Numbered from the stretch's first letter, positions 18,784 to 26,139 are shown. The stretch is DNA of 64,000 nt from Chloroflexota bacterium (GCA_012719135.1 JAAYAW010000070.1:1-64000); one strand, 5' to 3'. Notes: generated from the letters alone by a model not told the origin. Program-made: numbers and translations.

Positions 18784-18855
18784 TACCCCCTAGGCGACTC
18801 GAACGCCTGCCACCAGCTCCGGAGGCTGGTGCTCTATCCACTGAGCTAAGGGGGC
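18784..18855 (-). tRNA. tRNA-Arg (anticodon CCG)
   Basis: Full cloverleaf: acceptor GCCCCCT/AGGGGGT, anticodon stem CCAGC/GCTGG with loop CTCCGGA, and T arm AGGCG-TTCGAGT-CGCCT. The length is 72 nt, with discriminator A and no encoded CCA. It reads CGG. It lies directly after the convergent prmC-tsaC stop. Confidence 0.95.
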
Positions 18856-18864
18856 ACGAACGCA

Positions 18865-18893
18865 AGTATAGCATGCGTCCAGGCCGAGGCCAA
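18865..18893 (-). promoter_or_regulatory. Promoter of tRNA-Arg(CCG)
   Basis: TTGGCC (18893-18888) and TATACT (18870-18865) have 17 bp spacing on the minus strand and lie ten bases before the tRNA 5' end. The stretch 18894-19116 beyond it shows no gene or motif. Confidence 0.7.
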
Positions 18894-19116
18894 ATCGCGC
18901 GTGGGATTGCGGCGGGAGGCCAGGCGGCGGCGCGAGCGCGTCGGATTCTGCCGGTCGATTGTTGCCGCACTCTTCTGTGGCGTGTTCCGGCAGTCGCCAG
19001 TGCCGGCGGCTCTCGCGGTGCCACGCCCCTCGGGCTGGCGCCTCGCGTCCCGCTCTCGGGCAGAGGCACATTCGCGCAGTGCCGAACGGTCGGATTAGCC
19101 CTATGCCGGCCCACAC

Positions 19117-19146
19117 AAAGCAAAAAGCACCACCTGGCGGTGGTGC
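19117..19146 (-). terminator. Terminator after tRNA-Arg(ACG)
   Basis: On the minus strand GCACCACC pairs with GGUGGUGC around a four-base loop (19127-19146), followed by TTTTTGCTTT. It closes the three-tRNA unit. Confidence 0.85.
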
Positions 19147-19152
19147 CTTGAG

Positions 19153-19226
19153 TGCGCCCGGGGCGGCTCGAACGCCCAACTTACGGTTTCGTAGACCGGC
19201 CCTCTATCCAATTGAGGTACGGGCGC
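19153..19226 (-). tRNA. tRNA-Arg (anticodon ACG)
   Basis: Acceptor GCGCCCG/CGGGCGC, anticodon loop CTACGAA (ACG, expected to be converted to inosine), T arm GGGCG-TTCGAGC-CGCCC. It is 74 nt with discriminator A and no encoded CCA. The first anticodon-stem pair is a C-U mismatch. Confidence 0.94.
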
Positions 19227-19301
19227 ATCTGCTGTAGCGAGATCATTCTAGCACGGCCGGACGCCGATGACAAATCACAGGCCGTCCAGACCCTTGGCCA
19301 G

Positions 19302-19390
19302 CGGGGAGGCAGGGATTCGAACCCTGGGCAGAGAGTTACCCCTGCAACCACTTAGCAGGCGGCCCCGATCGTCCACTCCGGCACCTCCCC
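19302..19390 (-). tRNA. tRNA-Ser (anticodon GCT)
   Basis: An 89-nt class II tRNA with a long variable arm, acceptor GGGGAGG/CCTCCCC, anticodon loop CTGCTAA and T loop TTCGAAT. Discriminator G, as in bacterial tRNA-Ser. No CCA is encoded. Confidence 0.95.
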
Positions 19391-19407
19391 AGACAAAGAA
19401 CGCGAGG

Positions 19408-19490
19408 CGGAGGGAGAGGGATTCGAACCCCCGGATCTTGCGATCAACGGTTTTCAAGACCGCCGCGATAAACCGCTCTGCCATCCCTCC
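19408..19490 (-). tRNA. tRNA-Ser (anticodon TGA)
   Basis: An 83-nt class II tRNA: acceptor GGAGGGA/TCCCTCC, anticodon loop CTTGAAA (TGA), a short variable arm and discriminator G. It heads a Ser(TGA)-Ser(GCT)-Arg(ACG) unit from one promoter. Confidence 0.95.
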
Positions 19491-19527
19491 ACCGATGTGG
19501 ATGGCGCCTCTCCATCCGACGGCGGCC

Positions 19528-19556
19528 AGTATACCAGAGGGCCTTGCGGCTGTCAA
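19528..19556 (-). promoter_or_regulatory. Promoter of the Ser-Ser-Arg tRNA unit
   Basis: TTGACA (19556-19551) and TATACT (19533-19528) have 17 bp spacing on the minus strand. Confidence 0.85.
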
Positions 19557-19596
19557 TCAGATGGCGCGCCCGCAGCAGTTGAATGCGGAATGCCTG

Positions 19597-19602
19597 TATA
19601 AT
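19597..19602 (+). promoter_or_regulatory. -10 element upstream of the radical SAM gene
   Basis: TATAAT at 19597-19602 lies about 40 bases before the start. No good -35 is seen at the right distance. Confidence 0.45.
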
Positions 19603-19643
19603 AGAAGGGTTGATCATCCGGAGCCTTGCAGGGGGTCGGACAC

Positions 19644-20750
19644 ATGACACGTCCAGATGCTAGAGCCCTTTTCGATGACGCGATCCGAACACTCCTTGGC
19701 GACGCGATGCGGCTGGTCGCCCGCGATCCGCTCGCGGCGGCGTCCTTTGCCGGCATCCTGGCACACCAGAAGGCTGCCGAGCGCAGGCGCTTGCGCCACG
19801 TGCAGCACGGGATCCCCGTCCCCGCGCTGCTGATCTTGAGCGTCACCCAGCGCTGCAACCTTCACTGTGCGGGCTGCTATGCGGGCGCCTTACATCAAGA
19901 CGCGGGACCCGAGCTCTCCACAACCGAGATGGGCAGCATTCTGGAGCAGGCCAGCGAACTGGGGGTCTCCATCGTCCTGCTGGCCGGCGGCGAGCCCCTC
20001 ACCAGGGGAGACCTTCTCGAACTGACGCGGGATCGGCCGGACATGATGTTTGCGCTCTTTACCAACGGTACACTCCTGCACGATGAGATCATCCGGGATC
20101 TGGCACGCCAGCGTCATGTCATACCCGTGCTCAGCCTGGAGGGCCACCAGATCGATACCGACACCCGGCGCGGCGAAGGCATCCATGCCAGGGTTCTGGA
20201 AAAGATGGGGCGCCTGAAGGATCAGGGCCTCTTCTTTGGAACATCGCTGACCGTAACCAGGCAGAATTATGATGTGATCTCCGACCCAGCCTTTGCACAG
20301 GATCTCATCGAGAGCGGGTGCCACCTCTTCTTTTTCGTAGAGTACGTGCCCACCCTGCCCGGCACAGAGTTTCTTGTCCTTACCGAGGCTCAACGGGCCG
20401 GGCTTGGCCAGCTAATCACCGACCTTCACGACAGGCTTCCCGGTCTCTTCATCTCGCTCCCAGGCGATGAGGAGCTCTATGGAGGATGCCTGGCGGCTGG
20501 GAACGGTTTTGTCCATATCGATTCCCATGGGCGTCTGGAGCCGTGCCCCTTTGCTCCCTGGTCCGACCGGAGCCTGAGGGAGGTTCCCCTGGCAGACGCT
20601 CTGTGCTCGCCGTTCCTGGCTGCCCTCCGGAGCAGCGACGTCCATCTCGCAGAGACGGCTGGCGGCTGCGCGCTATGGGCACATCGAGAGGAGGTCACAG
20701 CGCTTCTGCAAGCCAATCACGTGTTGACAGAGCCCGGCCCGGCTCTATAA
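19644..20750 (+). CDS. Radical SAM protein of unknown substrate
   Basis: The 368-residue protein has the radical SAM cluster motif CNLHCAGC (Cys71, Cys75, Cys78), the SAM-contacting GGEPL (LLAGGEPLTRGD), and a C-terminal region with PCPFAPW and GGCALW that could bind an auxiliary cluster or be a SPASM-like remnant. The first 60 residues are an extra helical domain. No peptide precursor or carrier is seen next to it. The ATG at 19644 is preferred; GGGGG lies upstream. The stop overlaps the -10 of the promoter of the candidate selenoprotein gene, so the next gene has its own transcription start. Related proteins are annotated only as radical SAM/SPASM, and the substrate cannot be told. Confidence 0.85.
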   Translation: MTRPDARALFDDAIRTLLGDAMRLVARDPLAAASFAGILAHQKAAERRRLRHVQHGIPVPALLILSVTQRCNLHCAGCYAGALHQDAGPELSTTEMGSILEQASELGVSIVLLAGGEPLTRGDLLELTRDRPDMMFALFTNGTLLHDEIIRDLARQRHVIPVLSLEGHQIDTDTRRGEGIHARVLEKMGRLKDQGLFFGTSLTVTRQNYDVISDPAFAQDLIESGCHLFFFVEYVPTLPGTEFLVLTEAQRAGLGQLITDLHDRLPGLFISLPGDEELYGGCLAAGNGFVHIDSHGRLEPCPFAPWSDRSLREVPLADALCSPFLAALRSSDVHLAETAGGCALWAHREEVTALLQANHVLTEPGPAL

Positions 20751-20751
20751 T
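20724..20751 (+). promoter_or_regulatory. Promoter of the candidate selenoprotein gene
   Basis: TTGACA (20724-20729) and TATAAT (20746-20751) are 16 bp apart and overlap the radical SAM stop. Predicted start near 20758. Confidence 0.8.
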
Positions 20752-20770
20752 GCCGGTACGATACCATTAT

Positions 20771-20800
20771 GTACACCCGCGGCAAGCGCCACGGGTGTAC
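20771..20800 (+). repeat. Inverted repeat in the 5' leader of the candidate selenoprotein gene
   Basis: GTACACCCG (20771-20779) pairs perfectly with CGGGTGTAC (20792-20800), and GGC/GCC pairs inside. No U-tract follows, so it is more likely an operator or a translation-control hairpin than a terminator. Confidence 0.7.
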
Positions 20801-20816
20801 TCGAATGTGAGTCATC

Positions 20817-21890
20817 ATGCGTTTCGCCCGCCTATCTCTGATCTGCTCCCTCTCTCTCTTCGCTCTCGCAGTGCTCACGGGCTGCCGTAGCGCCGCGGGC
20901 GTTGAGAACAGCCTGCCCGCCGAGTTCACGGCCCACGTCCCTCTACGGGTCTCACCAGGGCACTCTCCGGCCGCCTCGGAGAATGCTTCCGTTCTCCCTC
21001 AGTCTCTGACCCCGGTGACGTCGAGCCCGCCCGAGAACAGCCGCGGCGACGGTGGCCCCCGGATAACGATTCTGCACACCAACGATGGGCGCGGGGAGAT
21101 CGACCCGTGCGGTTGAGGGACCCCCATGGGTGGGATGGCCCGGCGGGCCACCCTCATTGAGAGCATTCGGGAGACTCACAGCGGTTCGCTGCTCGTGGTG
21201 GACGCAGGGAATACCCTCATGGGCACGGCACTCTCCCTGCAGAACCAGGGACGCGCAGTCCTCGAGGGCCTCGATCAGATGGGGTACGATGCCCTCGGTG
21301 TCGGAACCGGAGAGGTGCTCAAGGGATTGGAGGTTCTGCTACAGAGGGCGGCAGAGGCCGACCTGGCCATCGTATCCGCGAATCTGGTATACCGCGATAC
21401 GCAAGAGCCGGTGCTGCAGCCCTACGTGACGATCGAGCGGCAAGCGACCAGATACGCCGTGATCGGCATCAGCGCCACCCCCCTGCTTCAGGGGCTCGAG
21501 GCTACCTGGCCCGGAGTCACGGTTCTGCCAGCCGACCAGGTGCTGGCCGAGTACGTCGAAGCCGTACGAAACCAGGTAGACGTGGTCGTGGTGCTCTCTC
21601 AGCTGGGCTTGGATGCGGATCTCGCGCTGGCGGAGGCGGTGGATGGGATTGACGTCGTCGTCGGCGGCGGCACGCAAGTCCTGCTCGAACAACCGCGGAT
21701 CGTGGGCAACACGGCGATCGTGCAGGTCGGCTACGATGGCGAGTGGCTCGGCCAGCTTGAATTCGCGCCAGACTCACAGGGCCGCAACGAGGCCACTTAC
21801 GAGGTACTCTATATGCGCGGGGATGTGCCCGAAGCCCCCCAGATGAACGAGCTACTGCACCGGTATCGCGCGGAGGCCACGATCGAATGA
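20817..21890 (+). CDS. Candidate selenoprotein: lipoprotein of the 5'-nucleotidase/metallophosphatase superfamily with a CGU motif (in-frame TGA = Sec100)
   Basis: One frame runs from the ATG at 20817 to 21890 with a single TGA at 21114-21116; with it read as selenocysteine the product has 357 residues. Residues 1-23 are a lipoprotein signal (ALAVLTGC, lipobox Cys23), then a Ser/Pro-rich linker, then ITILHTNDGRGEIDPCG-U-GTPMGGMARRATLI. In the family this block reads DPCGC...GGLARRA, so U replaces the second Cys. The domain continues in frame through LVVDAGNTLMG, SANLVYRDT, VVVVLSQLGLDADLALAE and IDVVVGGGTQ. Metal ligands of active phosphatases are largely gone. A bSECIS-like hairpin follows the TGA. 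The alternative is a pseudogene, or two genes with reinitiation at 21126. Confidence 0.75.
21132..21153 (+). promoter_or_regulatory. bSECIS-like stem-loop downstream of the UGA
   Basis: GGG (21132-21134), a bulged A, U, and GGCCC (21137-21141) pair with GGGCC (21145-21149), A and CCC (21151-21153). The apical loop is GGC (21142-21144), so its first base is G, and it starts 25 nt after the UGA. Known bacterial SECIS elements sit about 16-37 nt after the UGA, with a G in the first two loop positions. Confidence 0.65.
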
Positions 21891-21984
21891 CCGCTCGCGA
21901 GGGCGGCAACCATCCGCTCGCGCACCGGATCCCCGGGGAGTTGCCGCATCGGTTGCTGGTTGTCCGTGAAAGAGGAGATGAACC

Positions 21985-23325
21985 ATGTCGCCCATCCAGT
22001 CGGTGATCAAGCGATCGGGGGCCATCGTCCCCTTTAACAAAGAGCGGATCACGAATGCCATCTACCGAGCTGCGGTCTCGGTCGGTGGCCGCGACCGGGC
22101 CGTGGCGGAGGCTCTGGCCGACCAGGTGGTGGCCCAACTGGAAGCGCAACTGTTGCCGGGCGTTCATCCGCAAGTGGAACAGATACAGGATATCGTCGAG
22201 ACCGTTCTGATCAAGAACGGGCACGCCCGAACCGCCAAGGCCTACATTCTCTATCGTGACGAACGCTCACGTCGTCGGCAGCAACGCGAGCGTCACGAAG
22301 CGCTAGCCCGCCAGAACATCCCCTGGCGCAAGATCTACGAGGTCCTGAACTGGAGCATAGACCACGGTGTTCACACCATCTCAGCTCTGAATGAGCGCAT
22401 TGAACGTGGCCAGTTTGCCGATATCGTCGCCGAGTCTGACCTGGCCTACCAGCAGCAAATCGACCTCGCCGCCGACATGATCCGGGAGCGCCGCGATGAG
22501 ATTCGTGTGGCGGTGGTGGCGGGGCCCTCATCCTCCGGCAAGACGACGACAACCATCAAGCTCAGCCGACAGCTGCAGGAGATGGGGCTTCATCTCGTGC
22601 CCCTCACTGTGGATCACTATTTCTACAACCTGGAGGATCACCCGAAGGACGAGTTTGGCGACTATGACTATGAGACGCCTCAGGCCCTAGATCTGGAGCT
22701 CATCAACCAGCACCTAAAGGCCCTCATCGCTGGCGAGCGCGTGCTGATTCCCTACTACGATTTTCGATCGGGCCTGCGCCAACTGGACCACACCCCCATG
22801 CAGATCGGCGCGGACGACATTATCCTGATCGACAGCCTGCACGGGCTGTATGGGCCGATGATGGAGGGCATCGACGCCGAGCACCGCTTCACCCTCTATA
22901 TCGAGCCCCTGTTGCAGATGAGAGGGCCGGACGGGCGATACGTCCGATGGACCGACCTCAGACTAATGCGACGGATGCAGCGAGACGCCTCCCACCGAGC
23001 CTATGATCCACAGCGCACGCTGGAGCACTGGCACTATGTACGGGCGAGCGAGATGCGCCACATCATCCCCTACGTGAACACGACCGATTGCATTGTGAAC
23101 AGCGGCCTGCCGTATGAGTTGCCGGTGATGCGCGCGCGCCTCCATGCCGCCTTTGCCGCCTGGGCCGAACGCTACCGTGATGACCCGTTACGTGTCGATG
23201 CCTACGAGCGCTCAGCGCGGATCCGTGACCTGTTGAGCGCCGTGCACTCCGTGGAAGACGAGAGCCCGATTCCCGGCGATTCGCTGTTGCGCGAGTTCAT
23301 CGGCGGCAGCGTGTACACGTACTAG
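21985..23325 (+). CDS. ATP-cone domain fused to a uridine-kinase-like (PRK fold) protein
   Basis: The 446-residue protein starts with an ATP-cone domain (residues 5-92: VIKRSGAIVPFNKERITNAIYRAA, IQDIVETVLIKNGH, TAKAYILYRDERSRRR), the allosteric nucleotide sensor known from ribonucleotide reductase and NrdR. After a linker (WRKIYEVLNWSIDHG) comes a P-loop kinase domain of the uridine kinase/phosphoribulokinase type, with GPSSSGKTTTT at 180-190, VDHYFYNLEDHPKDEFGDYD and IILIDSLHGL. A nucleoside-kinase-like enzyme controlled by ATP/dATP is a reasonable inference, but the substrate is unknown. It has GAGGAG upstream of the ATG. Confidence 0.85.
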   Translation: MSPIQSVIKRSGAIVPFNKERITNAIYRAAVSVGGRDRAVAEALADQVVAQLEAQLLPGVHPQVEQIQDIVETVLIKNGHARTAKAYILYRDERSRRRQQRERHEALARQNIPWRKIYEVLNWSIDHGVHTISALNERIERGQFADIVAESDLAYQQQIDLAADMIRERRDEIRVAVVAGPSSSGKTTTTIKLSRQLQEMGLHLVPLTVDHYFYNLEDHPKDEFGDYDYETPQALDLELINQHLKALIAGERVLIPYYDFRSGLRQLDHTPMQIGADDIILIDSLHGLYGPMMEGIDAEHRFTLYIEPLLQMRGPDGRYVRWTDLRLMRRMQRDASHRAYDPQRTLEHWHYVRASEMRHIIPYVNTTDCIVNSGLPYELPVMRARLHAAFAAWAERYRDDPLRVDAYERSARIRDLLSAVHSVEDESPIPGDSLLREFIGGSVYTY

Positions 23326-23419
23326 CTCTGAGCAGCCAAGCGTCCCGCTACCGGGAAGGGCGGCTGGATGCACACGCTGCCCGCCCAGATAGGTCCATGG
23401 CCGCGAGCACAGGGGGCAC

Positions 23420-23448
23420 TTGCAGGGACCCCGCCGCTCGCCTACAAT
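23420..23448 (+). promoter_or_regulatory. Promoter of the tup operon
   Basis: TTGCAG (23420-23425) and TACAAT (23443-23448) have 17 bp spacing; the start would lie near 23455, just ahead of the riboswitch. Confidence 0.7.
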
Positions 23449-23464
23449 AGAGCGCGAAACTGAA

Positions 23465-23594
23465 TAGCCCGTTCTCCGAACCACGTGGCCCAAAGCCGCC
23501 CTCGGCCATGGCGCGTGGTCGAGCCTCCGTCGCTGTTGCCGGAGGCAAACGGTCTGGCTGGAAACGGCCAGGCCCCCCGCTTGGAAAGGAGAAT
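23465..23594 (+). promoter_or_regulatory. Molybdenum/tungsten-cofactor (Moco/Tuco) type riboswitch
   Basis: A closing stem TTCTCC (23472-23477)/GGAGAA (23588-23593) encloses a multi-arm junction: ACCACG/CGTGGT with inner TGGCC/GGCCA; GCCTCCG/CGGAGGC; CTGGC/GCCAG. The 3' part, CCCCCCGCTTGGAAAGG, closely follows the Moco motif core as I remember it from the E. coli moaA leader (hairpin, then YCCCG and CUGGAAAGG directly before the closing stem). It sits between the promoter and a terminator, upstream of tungstate transport genes, the expected target of a Tuco variant. Confidence 0.75.
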
Positions 23595-23625
23595 CCGGTA
23601 CGCCTTTGCGGACCGGCGTTTTCTT
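23595..23625 (+). terminator. Expression-platform terminator of the tup riboswitch
   Basis: CCGGT (23595-23599) pairs with ACCGG (23612-23616), with inner CGC/GCG around CTTT, then CGTTTTCTT. It abuts the riboswitch closing stem, so ligand binding could switch transcription off. Confidence 0.8.
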
Positions 23626-23628
23626 GCC

Positions 23629-24399
23629 ATGCTCGGGGGCAGGAACGCCGGTTCTTTCTTTTTCATCTCAGGCAGGGGGAAGATCATCCGAGCACTCGCT
23701 GGTTTCCTGCATGAAACGATCATGCTGATCCTTTCCGGCGATCCCGATCTGATCGAGATCGTCTCGCTGACATTTCGGGTCTCTGGGATCGCTCTGCTCT
23801 TTAGCTCACTGGTTGGCATTCCGCTGGGTGTGTTCCTCGGATTGCGCCGATTCCGTGGCCGGCGGCTTTTGATATCGCTCCTATATACTGGGATGGGTTT
23901 TCCACCAGTAGTAATTGGTCTTCTTGTGTATATGCTGCTCTCCCGCAGCGGCCCGCTGGGCACCATCCAGTCCGAGATCATTCCGCGCCTCTTTACACCC
24001 TCGGCGATGGTCATGGCCCAGACCATCATCTCCTTTCCTCTCGTAGCCGGGTTCACAATGGCCGCCGTGATGGGCGTTGACCAGCAGCTTCGCCAGCAAA
24101 TCAGTGCGCTGGGAGCCACCGGCTACCAGACTGCGCGCACCGTCTTGATGGAGGCGCGCACGGGCGTAATCGTGTCGGTCATCGCGGGTTTCGGCAGCAT
24201 CATCTCGGAAGTTGGGGCTGTGATGCTGGTGGGTGGGAACATCGATCACAAGACACGTGTGCTCACCACGGCCATCGTCCTGGAGACACGCAAGGGGAAC
24301 TTTGAGCTGGCGTCATCTCTCGGGATTATTCTGCTCTCGCTGTCGTTCCTGGTGAATCTGGCCATGATGCTCCTCCAGGGAAGGAGCTTTGACGAGTGA
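23629..24399 (+). CDS. tupB: Tungstate ABC transporter permease TupB
   Basis: The permease has about six membrane helices and matches TupB: LILSGDPDLIEIVSLTFRVSG, then LGVFLGLRRFRGRR, and the EAA-like loop QQISALGATGYQTARTVLMEA. The start is uncertain. The ATG at 23629 lies right at the end of the terminator with no ribosome binding site; ATG 23722 also lacks one. A strong AGGGGGA at 23674-23680 is followed by ATC at 23686, and initiation there would give the normal family N-terminus (IRALAGFLHETIMLILSGDP). The frame upstream of 23629 crosses the riboswitch and is not coding. The last four bases overlap tupC (GTGA). Confidence 0.88.
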   Translation: MLGGRNAGSFFFISGRGKIIRALAGFLHETIMLILSGDPDLIEIVSLTFRVSGIALLFSSLVGIPLGVFLGLRRFRGRRLLISLLYTGMGFPPVVIGLLVYMLLSRSGPLGTIQSEIIPRLFTPSAMVMAQTIISFPLVAGFTMAAVMGVDQQLRQQISALGATGYQTARTVLMEARTGVIVSVIAGFGSIISEVGAVMLVGGNIDHKTRVLTTAIVLETRKGNFELASSLGIILLSLSFLVNLAMMLLQGRSFDE

Positions 24400-25127
24400 A
24401 CGAGAGTATCTACCGGCTGGCAGGCGTAACCAAGGTCTACGACAAGCATCAGGTACTGGCGCTGGGCGATCTGGACGTCCACCGAGGGGAGGTCCTGGCC
24501 ATCGTGGGGCCGAGCGGGGCCGGCAAGAGCACGCTGTTGCGTCTCTTGAACTTTGTGGAGCCGCCTACTGCCGGCACGATCACCTTTGACGGCCACACTT
24601 TCGGGCCGGAAGACACCGTCCCGCTCGCCATCCGTAGGCGAGTGACCACGGTATTCCAACGGCCGCTTCTGCTAAAGCAGAGTGTTCAAGCCAATGTCGG
24701 ATTCGGGCTCAAGCTGCGCGGCATCCGCCAGGTTCGCGAGGAGGTGTTCGCCGCACTGGATCGCGTTCGGCTGCGCGATCTCGCCCGGCAGAAGGCCACA
24801 ACACTTTCGGGCGGAGAGGCTCAGCGTGTGGCGCTCGCCAGGGCCATGGCGTTACGCACCGACGTGCTCTTGCTGGATGAGCCCACGGCCAACCTGGACC
24901 CGTACAATGTTGGTGCAATCGAAGCCATCGTGGAGGAGGTGAATGCGGACCTGGGCACAACGGTGATCCTGGTCACACACAACGTATTCCAAGCCCGACG
25001 CCTGGCTCACCGCGTGGGGCTGCTGCTCGATGGGGAGCTGATTGAGGTGAGCCCGGTGGGCGAGTTCTTCGACTCGCCCGTCGATCCGCGCACGGCCGCG
25101 TTTGCCCGCGGCGAGATGATCTACTAG
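24396..25127 (+). CDS. tupC: Tungstate ABC transporter ATP-binding protein TupC
   Basis: The 243-residue ABC ATPase has Walker A GPSGAGKST (38-46), the Q-loop VFQRPLLLKQS, the signature LSGGEAQRVALARAM and Walker B VLLLDEPTANLDP. The switch His is in LVTHNVF. The Q-loop and the short C-terminus without a regulatory extension are typical of the tungstate/molybdate-like group. It begins at a GTG overlapping the tupB stop and is followed by tupA, completing the transporter. Confidence 0.94.
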   Translation: MNESIYRLAGVTKVYDKHQVLALGDLDVHRGEVLAIVGPSGAGKSTLLRLLNFVEPPTAGTITFDGHTFGPEDTVPLAIRRRVTTVFQRPLLLKQSVQANVGFGLKLRGIRQVREEVFAALDRVRLRDLARQKATTLSGGEAQRVALARAMALRTDVLLLDEPTANLDPYNVGAIEAIVEEVNADLGTTVILVTHNVFQARRLAHRVGLLLDGELIEVSPVGEFFDSPVDPRTAAFARGEMIY

Positions 25128-25153
25128 CACATGTTCAACGAAAGGGGTAAGCA

Positions 25154-26026
25154 ATGCACAGGTTCCGAGTTCTACCAGTACTACTCGTCATCGTCGCTCT
25201 ACTGGTTGGTTGCGGTCAGCCAGCCTCGGAGGGCACAACCGTCAGCAACGGAGAGGATGCCACTGGTGGGCAGACTGCCGGCGATGCCCAGGGACTCACG
25301 CTCGCCACGACTACCAGCACCGATGATTCCGGCCTGCTGAACTATATCCTGCCGGACTTTACCGAAAAGACCGGCATCACGGTGGAAGTGATCGCTGTCG
25401 GCACGGGCCAGGCGATCGCACTCGGGCAGGATGGCAATGCCGATGTCCTGTTGGTGCATGATCGCGCCAAGGAAGATGCCTACATGGCGGACGGCCATGG
25501 AACGCGGCGCGAGGATGTGATGTACAACGACTTTGTGATCGTGGGCCCCGAGAACGATCCGGCCGGAATCGCCAGTACCGAGAGTGCCTCCGATGCCTTT
25601 GCGCGGATCGCCCAATCAGAGAGTACCTTCATCTCGCGAGGCGATGAGTCCGGCACACATGGGAAGGAAAAAAAGGTCTGGGCCGAGGCGGGCATCGAAC
25701 CTGCCGGTGACTGGTACATATCTGCCGGGCAGGGCATGAGTGACGTGCTGACCATGGCCGAAGAACAGGAAGCCTATACGCTAACAGACCGTGCGACGTA
25801 TCTCTCGCGCGTAAAGGACGGGTTTGAACTCGCCATCCTGTTCGAAGGAGATGCCATCCTCTTTAACCCGTACGGCGTGATGGACGTGAACCCGGAGAAG
25901 GGATCGCACATCAGGGCCGAGAACGCTCAGCAGTTCATCGATTGGATTATCTCTGCGGACACCAAAGCCCTCATCGCGACCTTCGGTGTGGAAGAGTTCG
26001 GAGCGCCGCTGTTCACTCCTCAGTGA
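25154..26026 (+). CDS. tupA: Tungstate-binding lipoprotein TupA
   Basis: The 290-residue protein is a class II solute-binding lipoprotein with lipobox LLVGC (Cys20) and the TupA signature TTTSTDDSGLL, followed by VGTGQAIALGQDGNADVLLVH and SRGDESGTHGKE, which form the oxyanion site. It has AAAGGGG seven bases upstream of the ATG. Order is permease-ATPase-binding protein, under one riboswitch, ended by a strong terminator. It suggests the host needs tungsten (or molybdenum) enzymes. Confidence 0.94.
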   Translation: MHRFRVLPVLLVIVALLVGCGQPASEGTTVSNGEDATGGQTAGDAQGLTLATTTSTDDSGLLNYILPDFTEKTGITVEVIAVGTGQAIALGQDGNADVLLVHDRAKEDAYMADGHGTRREDVMYNDFVIVGPENDPAGIASTESASDAFARIAQSESTFISRGDESGTHGKEKKVWAEAGIEPAGDWYISAGQGMSDVLTMAEEQEAYTLTDRATYLSRVKDGFELAILFEGDAILFNPYGVMDVNPEKGSHIRAENAQQFIDWIISADTKALIATFGVEEFGAPLFTPQ

Positions 26027-26049
26027 GCCAGGCCACCTGATAGCTCTGA

Positions 26050-26098
26050 CCAGGGCGGCTCCGGATCGGCCATGATCTGGAGCCGCCCTGGTTTCTTT
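26050..26098 (+). terminator. Terminator of the tup operon
   Basis: CCAGGGCGGCTCC (26050-26062) pairs perfectly with GGAGCCGCCCTGG (26079-26091), followed by TTTCTTT. Confidence 0.93.
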
Positions 26099-26110
26099 CC
26101 GGCCAAGAGA

Positions 26111-26139
26111 TATCCCAACTGTTATCCCAAGTATCCCAA
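26111..26139. repeat. Three direct repeats of TATCCCAA
   Basis: Copies at 26111-26118, 26123-26130 and 26132-26139, just ahead of the promoter at 26159. Nothing shows whether they bind a regulator. Confidence 0.6.

Noticed and set aside
21126..21890. Independent gene starting at the ATG at 21126 after the stop at 21116
   Set aside because: The frame is unbroken with the upstream lipoprotein part, and the split falls in the middle of a conserved DPCGx...GGxARR motif of one domain. A GAGGGA lies before the ATG, so reinitiation cannot be excluded, but one protein explains the data better.
23485..23628. N-terminal extension of tupB
   Set aside because: This stretch encodes the riboswitch and its terminator; its translation (many Arg, Pro) is unlike a permease.
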